From: Anaerolineae bacterium
GTDB lineage: Bacteria > Chloroflexota > Anaerolineae > JAAYZQ01
Direction of reading: 5' to 3'
Length of the DNA stretch: 10,963 nt
Assembly: GCA_016926595.1 (NCBI GenBank)
Contig: JAFGOG010000635.1
Span: 1-10,963 of the forward strand
A model generated the notes under the pieces. It was not told the DNA's origin and did not search any database. It saw only the letters and a program-made list of their open reading frames with translations. Made by a program: the position numbers and the translations under genes. Positions 6,269 through 10,963 of this stretch are shown here, piece after piece (within the stretch, counting starts at the first letter, position 1; each line of letters opens with the position of its first letter).

Positions 6269-9067
6269 TTGACCGAAAAGACCAAGATCGAAGCCAGCCT
6301 GATCCTGCCGCAGGGCAGCGACTGCCAGGCCTGTTTGGGGCGCCTGCAGCAGGCGGTGCAGCGCTACCGCGGCGTGGAGGTAACGCACCTGGACGACGAG
6401 GCCGACAGGCCACGGCTGTGCATCCACTATGACCCGTCGGCGGTCAGCCCCGATTATCTGCGGGCGATCGCCGCGGAAGAGGGGGCGATCCTGGCGTGGC
6501 GCTACCGGCATGAGACGCTGGCGATCGAGGGGATGGACTGCGCCGACTGCGCCCGGACGCTGGAAACGGGCGTGGCCCGACTGGACGGGGTGCTGTGGGC
6601 GTCGGCCAATTTCGCGGCCGAGACGCTGGCAGTGGAGTATGACGGGGAGCGGGTGGCGCGGCCGGCGATTGTGTCGCGCATCCGGGCGCTGGGCTATGAC
6701 GCGGCGCCGCCGCCGGGATGGGCTGCGCCCGCCGGGCAGGCCGAGCTGGTCTTTCAGGTAGAGGGGCTGGACTGCGCCGACTGCGCGCTGCACCTGGAGG
6801 AGGCGCTGCGCCGGACGCCGGGCGTGGCCGAGGTGAGCCTCGACTTTTCGCTGGCCCGGCTGCGGGTGACGCCAGAGGCGGGGGCGCAGGTGGCGCCGGA
6901 GGTGGAGCGGGTGGCCAGGGAGATGGGCCAGACGCTCCAGCCAGAGCAGGTCGAGGCCGGCGAAGAGGCCCAGGCCGGCAGGCCTGCCGGCCCGAGGCAG
7001 TGGCTGTGGCGCCATCGCCGCGACACGACGGCGGCGGCGGCGGGCCTGTTCATCCTGCTGGCCGCCAGCGCGGATCTGCTCGGATTGGCCGAGGCGGCCG
7101 TCGCCGGGCTGTACATCGCGGCCATCGCCTGCGGCGGCTTTTACGTGGCCCGAGCCGGGTGGATGGGGCTGCGGATAACCCGGTCGCCGGACATGAACGC
7201 GCTGATGACGATCGCGGCGGCCGGCTCGATCCTGGTCGGCGAGTGGGCAGAGGGGGCGGTGGCGATGTTCCTGTTTGCGCTGGGCAACTCGCTGGAGGGG
7301 TATACGATGGACCGCGCCCGGAACGCGATCCGCGGCCTGATCAAGCTGTCACCCCGGCGGGCGACGGTGCTGCACGGCAGCAAAGAGGAGCAGGTGGGGG
7401 TGGAGGAGCTGGCGATCGGCGACCGGATCCTGATCCGGCCCGGCGAGAGGGTGCCGATGGACGGCGTGGTGCTGTCGGGCGAGTCGGCGGTGAACCAGGC
7501 GCCGATCACCGGGGAAAGCACGCCGGTTGACAAGGGGGCGGGCGACGAGGTGTTTGCCGGGACGGTCAACGGCCAGGGGGCGCTGACCGTGCGGGTCACC
7601 CGGCTGGCGGCGGACACGACCATCGCCCGGATCATCAAGATGGTGGAGGAGGCGCAGGCGCAAAAGGCGCCGTCGCAGCGCTTTGTGGACCGCTTTGCCC
7701 GTGCCTATACCCCGATTGTGATCGCCGTGGCCGCGGCGGTGGCGGTCCTGCCGCCGCTGACCGCCTGGCTGAGCGGGGCGTTCAGCGCGCCGTTCAGCGA
7801 GTGGCTCTACCGGGCGCTGGTGCTGCTGGTGATCGCCTGTCCGTGCGCGCTGGTGATTTCGACGCCGGTGAGCATTATCAGCGCTATCGCCAGCGCGGCG
7901 CGGGCCGGGGTGCTGATCAAGGGCGGGGCGCACCTGGAGACGCTGGGGGCGCTGAAGGTGATCGCCTTTGACAAGACGGGGACGCTGACGGCCGGGCGGC
8001 CGCAGGTGGTGGAGGTGCGGTGCATCGAGCACCAGGCAGGGATGGCGTGGAGCGAGTGCGCCGCCTGCCGGCATGTGGTGGGGATGGCGGCCGCCGTGGA
8101 GCGCCGGTCGGAGCATCCGCTGGCGCGGGCCATTGTCCAGGCGGAGGAGGAGCTGGAGAGGCCGGGCTGGAGCCCGGCGGTCCCAGGGGAACCGGAGAGG
8201 CCGGGCTGGAGCCCGGCGGTCCCAGGGGAACCGGAGAGGCCGGGCTGGAGCCCGGCGATCCCAGGGGAGGCACAGGGGCCGGGCTGGAGCCCGGCGATCC
8301 CAGGGCGGTTGGCGGCCGAAGGGGTGCAGGCGGTGGCCGGCCGGGGGGTGCAGGGCCGGGTGGACGGGCGGCGGATCACCATCGGCAGCCACGCCTATAT
8401 TCACCAGGCTTTCCCGGACCTGGCCCACCACCCGGTGTGCGACGAGATCGACGCGGCCCAGGCGGCCGGCCAGACGGCGATGGTGGTCAGCGACGAGCGG
8501 GATGGGGTGCTGGGCTATATCCTGGTGGCCGACACGCTGCGGCCGGGCGTGGCGGAGGTGATGGCGGCGCTGAAACGGATCGGCATCGAGCGGACGGTGA
8601 TGCTGACTGGCGACAATGAGGCGACGGCGCGGGCGATCGCCGCAGAGGCCAAAGTGGACGAGGTACAGGCCGGGCTGCTGCCGGAGCAGAAGGTGACCGC
8701 GGTGGAGGCGCTGCTGAGCAGCCGCGGGGCGGTGGCGATGGTGGGCGATGGGGTGAATGACGCTCCGGCGCTGGCGCGGGCGTCGGTGGGGGTTGCGATG
8801 GGGGCGGCGGGCACGGATACGGCGCTGGAGACGGCCGACGTGGCGCTGATGGCCGACGATCTGGGCAAGCTACCCTTTGCGGTCAGGCTCAGCCAGCGGG
8901 CGCGGGGCATCATCCGCCAGAATGTGGCGCTGTCGCTGGGGATCAAGGCCGCTTTCCTGGCGCTGGCGGTGGCCGGCGTGGCGACGCTGTGGATGGCAGT
9001 GTTTGCCGACGTGGGAGCGTCGCTCATGGTCACGTTCAATGGGATGAGGCTGCTGCGAGAGCGCTGA
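6269..9067 (+). CDS. P1B-2 type Zn(II)/Cd(II)/Pb(II)-exporting ATPase with three HMA domains (ZntA/CadA-like)
   Basis: A 932-residue heavy-metal efflux pump of the inner membrane. Three HMA metal-binding domains precede the core: CQAC (Cys19/22), GMDCADC (Cys91/94) and GLDCADC (Cys169/172). The core shows TGES (from Thr414), the membrane metal site CPC (524-526), phosphorylation motif DKTGTLT (Asp568), SEHPLA (His616-Pro617) and GDGVNDAP (826-833). Lys893 in the seventh and Asp914 in the eighth helix match the ZntA residues that define zinc/cadmium/lead specificity. Residues about 630-681 are an unusual insertion of four 13-residue repeats in the nucleotide-binding domain. A 20-bp DNA palindrome encodes part of the linker at about 235-242. 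The TTG start is 7 bases after rplI and lacks a clear ribosome site, so translational coupling or a later start is possible. No metal-responsive regulator adjoins it. Confidence 0.95.
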   Translation: MTEKTKIEASLILPQGSDCQACLGRLQQAVQRYRGVEVTHLDDEADRPRLCIHYDPSAVSPDYLRAIAAEEGAILAWRYRHETLAIEGMDCADCARTLETGVARLDGVLWASANFAAETLAVEYDGERVARPAIVSRIRALGYDAAPPPGWAAPAGQAELVFQVEGLDCADCALHLEEALRRTPGVAEVSLDFSLARLRVTPEAGAQVAPEVERVAREMGQTLQPEQVEAGEEAQAGRPAGPRQWLWRHRRDTTAAAAGLFILLAASADLLGLAEAAVAGLYIAAIACGGFYVARAGWMGLRITRSPDMNALMTIAAAGSILVGEWAEGAVAMFLFALGNSLEGYTMDRARNAIRGLIKLSPRRATVLHGSKEEQVGVEELAIGDRILIRPGERVPMDGVVLSGESAVNQAPITGESTPVDKGAGDEVFAGTVNGQGALTVRVTRLAADTTIARIIKMVEEAQAQKAPSQRFVDRFARAYTPIVIAVAAAVAVLPPLTAWLSGAFSAPFSEWLYRALVLLVIACPCALVISTPVSIISAIASAARAGVLIKGGAHLETLGALKVIAFDKTGTLTAGRPQVVEVRCIEHQAGMAWSECAACRHVVGMAAAVERRSEHPLARAIVQAEEELERPGWSPAVPGEPERPGWSPAVPGEPERPGWSPAIPGEAQGPGWSPAIPGRLAAEGVQAVAGRGVQGRVDGRRITIGSHAYIHQAFPDLAHHPVCDEIDAAQAAGQTAMVVSDERDGVLGYILVADTLRPGVAEVMAALKRIGIERTVMLTGDNEATARAIAAEAKVDEVQAGLLPEQKVTAVEALLSSRGAVAMVGDGVNDAPALARASVGVAMGAAGTDTALETADVALMADDLGKLPFAVRLSQRARGIIRQNVALSLGIKAAFLALAVAGVATLWMAVFADVGASLMVTFNGMRLLRER
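6973..6992. repeat. Perfect 20-bp palindrome inside the ATPase gene
   Basis: GGCCGGCAGG followed directly by its reverse complement CCTGCCGGCC. It falls in the linker between the third HMA domain and the first membrane helix, coding for Ala-Gly-Arg-Pro-Ala-Gly-Pro. It could be a remnant of a second dispersed hairpin repeat or chance in very GC-rich sequence. Confidence 0.75.
8155..8310. repeat. Four tandem 39-bp units carrying a hairpin, inside the ATPase coding sequence
   Basis: Units begin at 8155, 8194, 8233 and 8272. The first two are identical; the third and fourth drift. Each contains the palindrome CCGGGCTGGAGCCCGG. Since 39 is a multiple of three, the units add 13 residues each (pattern ERPGWSPA-V/I-PGEP) without shifting the frame. 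The fourth reads QGPGWSPAIPGRL. Confidence 0.93.
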
Positions 9068-9096
9068 GGAGCAGGGGGGGGACTGCCCCACGTTCT

Positions 9097-9128
9097 GATT
9101 TTGGATTTTCGATTTTGGATTTTGGATT
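9097..9128. repeat. AT-rich direct repeats GATTTTGGATTTT
   Basis: Imperfect direct repetitions of GATTTTG and TTTGGAT fill this short AT-rich block within GC-rich surroundings, between the ATPase stop and its terminator. Similar tracts occur as dispersed intergenic sequence in Chloroflexota and cyanobacteria. No function can be read from it. Confidence 0.65.
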
Positions 9129-9131
9129 GGG

Positions 9132-9155
9132 GAGCTGCCTCGGGCAGCTCTTTTT
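9132..9155 (+). terminator. Intrinsic terminator of the ATPase transcription unit
   Basis: GAGCTGCC (9132-9139), loop TCG and GGCAGCTC (9143-9150) are followed by five T residues. Perfect 8-bp GC-rich stem, 65 bases after the ATPase stop codon. Confidence 0.9.
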
Positions 9156-9194
9156 GGGGTGCGGGGCTGGCGCAGCGGCGGCACGGCGCGCCAT

Positions 9195-9541
9195 GAGAAA
9201 CAGGCGCCGGAACGTCATGCTCCGGCGCCTCAAACAGCACAATTTGTATTGGCCAAACCCAAGTCCTGCGCCGGCAAACTGCGCCGGGACCAGGTGCGGT
9301 CCTTGTGTGGAACTACTCAAGCTGTTGCGGACCGAAGGGTTCTTCCCGCTCGAGTGCTCCTACTCGTGGGATCCGGCATGGCCGTCAGGCCAGCGGCCGG
9401 TGGGCTGCGGGAGAGACCCTCCAAGTCCCCATGATGATTGGTTCGCCTACCTGGGTTCCCTCCTTTCCTTGTGGCGGCCCCGGAGGCCGCTTCGCTTATC
9501 CGCTTGCCCACACCCACGGGCCCTCGCCCGCTTGATGGGCT
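9195..9541 (-). ncRNA. Candidate structured non-coding RNA of about 340 nt, class unknown
   Basis: An extended -10 promoter (9548-9556) points into this stretch on the minus strand and a perfect 10-bp hairpin (9202-9230) followed by GTTTCT closes it. No credible protein is encoded. Within it several short hairpins can be read: 9474-9479 with 9485-9490 (GCGGCC type), 9379-9383 with 9388-9392 (TGGCC type), 9351-9355 with 9362-9366 (CGAGT/ACTCG), and 9297-9302 with 9329-9334 (CGGTCC/GGACCG). I looked for the conserved cores of RNase P RNA, tmRNA, SRP RNA and common riboswitches and did not find them. The 3' end is inferred from the hairpin. This is an inference from layout; no homology supports it yet. 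Confidence 0.42.
9202..9230 (-). terminator. Hairpin closing the candidate RNA
   Basis: AGGCGCCGGA (9202-9211) and TCCGGCGCCT (9221-9230) are perfect 10-bp inverted repeats with a 9-base loop. On the minus strand GTTTCTC follows, a weak T-run; on the plus strand there is none. It therefore suits the minus-strand unit better. Confidence 0.55.
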
Positions 9542-9547
9542 GATCCC

Positions 9548-9556
9548 ATTATAGCA
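9548..9556 (-). promoter_or_regulatory. Extended -10 promoter upstream of the candidate RNA
   Basis: The minus strand reads TGCTATAAT here, a consensus TATAAT with the TGn extension. No good -35 hexamer is seen 16-18 bases upstream, as is usual for extended -10 promoters. The start would be near 9541. Confidence 0.58.
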
Positions 9557-9648
9557 CAGAACTGGGCTCCGAATCCCTACGACTGCCCGACGATCGCTCT
9601 ACGCAGACAGAGCCGAGTTCCGGTTCCCCAGTTTGACCGTCTCGCGCC

Positions 9649-9673
9649 GCTGCATTGGGCAGCCCTCTTTTTT
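9649..9673 (+). terminator. Weak terminator-like hairpin with no matching gene
   Basis: GCTGC (9649-9653), loop ATTGG and GCAGC (9659-9663) precede CCTC and six T residues. The stem is only 5 bp. No plus-strand gene or promoter is seen before it. The rest of 9557-9802 shows nothing I can support. Confidence 0.3.
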
Positions 9674-9802
9674 GCGTTGGTTTGGCGTGGGATGGGCGTG
9701 GGGCGGGGCGGAACGGCTGGCGTTAGGGAGCAGACGGCTCGCGGCCACACCGATCAGGCAGGAAGCCGGCCGCCAGGGGCGTGCCTGAAAGAGGGAGGGT
9801 CG

Positions 9803-9839
9803 AAAAGCCCGTCGCCTGGTGCCCAGGCGACGGGCTTTT
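9803..9839. terminator. Strong bidirectional terminator behind the cold-shock gene
   Basis: A 17-bp perfect stem: 9803-9819 (AAAAGCCCGTCGCCTGG) pairs with 9823-9839 around a 3-base loop TGC, with A and T runs at either side so it can act on both strands. The stem starts directly against the stop codon of the minus-strand gene (9840-9842). Confidence 0.93.
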
Positions 9840-10208
9840 TTATGGATGGTAGGGGGTGACTTGAACGGCCTGGGGGCCTTTGGGGGTCTCCAGAACCTCG
9901 TAGAGGACCTCCTGGCCCTCCTCCAGAGGGGGGAGGACGCCCTGGTCGGTGAGGGGGACGCCGGTGCGGTGGACAAAGATCTCGCCGCCGCCGTCCTGGG
10001 TGAGAAAGCCAAACCCCTTTTCCAGGCTAAACCATTTGATCGTGCCGTGGAGCTTGCCGCCGTACTTGGTGCGCTGGGTGCAAGCTTCGCAGGTGTCAGG
10101 GACGGTCACCTCCCGGCCCTGGTCAGCCAGGCGGTGCTGCATCTCTACGGTGAAATAGAAAGTCCTGCCGCATTCCTTGCAGGTGACGAGGGTGTCTCGG
10201 TAGGCCAT
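9840..10208 (-). CDS. Zinc-ribbon plus cold-shock domain protein
   Basis: A 122-residue probable RNA/DNA-binding protein. The N-terminal zinc ribbon has CKEC (Cys10/Cys13) and CEAC (Cys40/Cys43), as in the trcl-type zinc ribbon. A cold-shock domain follows from about residue 52: GTIKWFSLEKGFGFLTQ with the RNP1 motif KGFGFL (64-69), then RNP2 EIFVHR (76-81) and a typical end. Cold-shock proteins of this size bind single-stranded nucleic acid and act as RNA chaperones; the zinc ribbon may add specificity. The ATG at 10208 is chosen over the one at 10214 because GAGGAG (10217-10222) is then 8 nt away, not 2. The leader contains dispersed-repeat sequence. Whether it shares a transcript with the gene before it is unclear. 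Confidence 0.93.
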   Translation of the reverse strand: MAYRDTLVTCKECGRTFYFTVEMQHRLADQGREVTVPDTCEACTQRTKYGGKLHGTIKWFSLEKGFGFLTQDGGGEIFVHRTGVPLTDQGVLPPLEEGQEVLYEVLETPKGPQAVQVTPYHP

Positions 10209-10234
10209 GGTCATTGCTCCTCAGAAAATGATTC

Positions 10235-10290
10235 AACCACAAAGGACACCAAGGCAATAAAGGTGATGGTTCTCATTGGTCGTGGTGTCC
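10235..10290. repeat. Dispersed-repeat-like sequence with inverted ends in the cold-shock leader
   Basis: AACCACAAAGGACACCAAGG (10235-10254) matches the style of the ACCACAAAGGACAC repeats scattered in many environmental bacterial genomes. GGACACCA (10244-10251) recurs inverted as TGGTGTCC (10283-10290) around 31 bases. It occupies most of the gap between the two minus-strand genes; no clear promoter is seen in it. Confidence 0.45.
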
Positions 10291-10316
10291 AAAAAGAGAT
10301 GGATGCTCCCAAGATA

Positions 10317-10963
10317 TCATTTACGGCGGGTCGTTTTGCGCGCGGCAGGGGTCTTGGGCTTGGTCCCCGGCTTTTTCGATGTGGTCCGAGCAGCGCCGGT
10401 CTTGGTCGTGGAGCTTTTCCGAGCTGGCGCCGGCTTGGCTCCAGTGGTTTTCCGGCCTCCCTTGGCGGTGGAGGTCTTTTTGGGCTTTTGTGAAGGCGAC
10501 TCTTTTTTTTGCTCCGGGCGCCCTGGGTCTTGAGCTAGCCTGGTAACCTTGACCTTGCGCAACTGCGATCCTTCCCCTGGGATAATGATCTCACTCGAAG
10601 CGACCGGAGCGGTCTCTGACCGAGATGTGGAAGCTCGTTTGGAGGTTTTGGCCGCCGGCTTGGGTGTGGTCTGCCTGGCGCTCAGGAACGCCGGCAGCTC
10701 GGGCTGCTCGCCCTTGGGCTTGGCGGCCGGCTTGGGCTTGGGCACGGCCTGTGTGGCGACCAGGAACGCAGGCAGCTCGGGCTGTTCGCCCGAGGTCTTG
10801 GGCTTGGCCTGCCTGGCGCGCGATGGGGCCGGCTCCTTCCCCTGTGGAGCGGCTGTCGCCCGTTTGGCCCGCGATGGGGCCGGCTCCTTCCCCTGTGCGG
10901 CGGCTGTCGCCCGTTTGGCCCGCGACGGGGCCGGCTCCTTCCTCTGGGGGGCGGCTGTCGCCC
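10317..10963 (-). CDS. Lys/Ala/Pro-rich repetitive protein, C-terminal part (runs off the window)
   Basis: The frame is open from the right edge to TGA at 10317-10319, giving at least 215 residues; the start lies outside. Near the edge are three 17-residue repeats of the type ATAAAQGKEPAPSRAKR, then two copies of a 26-residue unit containing GEQPELPAFL. A short non-repetitive stretch (SSEIIIPGEGSQLRKVKVTRLAQD) precedes a very basic, histone-H1-like tail ending TPAARKTTRRK. The tail suits non-specific binding to DNA or RNA, possibly as an appendage to a folded domain upstream. No catalytic motif is visible and the family is not recognised. An internal GTG at 10745 could be misread as the start, but the repeats continue in frame beyond it. 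Confidence 0.75.
   Translation of the reverse strand, partial: ATAAPQRKEPAPSRAKRATAAAQGKEPAPSRAKRATAAPQGKEPAPSRARQAKPKTSGEQPELPAFLVATQAVPKPKPAAKPKGEQPELPAFLSARQTTPKPAAKTSKRASTSRSETAPVASSEIIIPGEGSQLRKVKVTRLAQDPGRPEQKKESPSQKPKKTSTAKGGRKTTGAKPAPARKSSTTKTGAARTTSKKPGTKPKTPAARKTTRRK
10683..10807. repeat. Two 78-bp-spaced repeats encoding GEQPELPAFL
   Basis: Near-identical sequence starts at 10683 and at 10761 (CAGGAACGC, then GGCAGCTCGGGCTG), 78 bases apart. On the minus strand each codes KPK-x-GEQPELPAFL. The spacing is 26 codons. Confidence 0.8.
10810..10962. repeat. Three tandem 51-bp repeats in the Lys/Ala-rich gene
   Basis: Units are 10810-10860, 10861-10911 and 10912-10962, differing at few positions, and may continue beyond the window edge. 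Each codes 17 residues on the minus strand with no frame change. Confidence 0.9.

Noticed and set aside
8155..8310. CRISPR-like or assembly-artefact repeat
   Set aside because: No spacers; units differ from each other and stay in frame within an intact ATPase, so a real coding repeat is more likely.
7349..8431. Minus-strand open frame of 360 codons opposite the ATPase
   Set aside because: Composition is Arg/Pro/His-rich with no domain pattern; the ATPase on the other strand has every catalytic motif.
9195..9541. RNase P RNA, tmRNA or SRP RNA
   Set aside because: Expected cores (GAGGAAAGTCC of RNase P, the T-arm and CCA end of tmRNA, AGGTCCGGAAGGAAGCAG of SRP) were not found on either strand; the size alone would have fitted the first two.
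8989..9543. Plus-strand frame of 184 codons across the ATPase end and following gap
   Set aside because: It overlaps the ATPase in another frame and runs through the intrinsic terminator and AT-rich repeats; no recognisable domain.
9599..10012. Minus-strand frame overlapping the cold-shock gene end
   Set aside because: It crosses the strong terminator and is out of frame with the clear cold-shock domain.
10810..10962. CRISPR array
   Set aside because: The 51-bp units are contiguous with no unique spacers and preserve a reading frame, so they are coding tandem repeats.

Overview
The window is GC-rich bacterial chromosomal DNA. The ECF sigma factor, the conserved hypothetical families and the dispersed hairpin repeats recall Chloroflexota (Anaerolineae-like) genomes. 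That placement is an inference from protein style; there is no rRNA or other phylogenetic marker apart from bL9.

Layout. At the left (minus strand) lies an ECF-type sigma factor (114-668) with its own -35/-10 promoter at 781-809 and two small hairpin repeats behind its stop. Next (minus strand, 936-1268) is a start-less remnant of a phage terminase large subunit, directly behind the stop codon of a two-gene toxin-antitoxin-like module: a small helical protein and a nucleotidyltransferase-fold protein (1269-2098). The module's promoter lies back to back with a plus-strand promoter, and the space between them is packed with inverted repeats that look like operators. The plus-strand promoter leads to a likely three-gene operon (2329-5318): a conserved protein of unknown function with a coiled-coil tail, a two-TM membrane protein with an extracytoplasmic lectin/LamG-like domain, and an extended-SDR epimerase/dehydratase.

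After a hairpin and a new TATAAT promoter comes a second plus-strand group: a Cys-rich DUF3795-like protein, ribosomal protein bL9 (rplI), and a P1B-2 type Zn/Cd/Pb-exporting ATPase with three N-terminal HMA domains. The ATPase carries a tandem 13-residue repeat in its nucleotide-binding domain, made of copies of a DNA hairpin repeat. A degenerate copy of the same repeat, with a compensatory base-pair change, sits in the terminase remnant. The group ends at a strong intrinsic terminator (9132-9155).

The 772-base interval 9068-9839 has no convincing protein gene. Its middle looks like an independent minus-strand transcription unit: extended -10 promoter at 9548-9556, about 340 nt rich in hairpins, and a 10-bp terminal hairpin. 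It may be an unrecognised structured RNA. To the right (minus strand) are a zinc-ribbon plus cold-shock-domain protein ending on a near-perfect 17-bp terminator stem, and the 3' part of a Lys/Ala/Pro-rich repetitive protein running off the window.

The best candidates for something undescribed are the putative RNA at about 9195-9541, the nucleotidyltransferase module with its palindromic divergent promoter, and the hairpin repeat that has entered coding sequence. No complete defence or metabolic system is visible.
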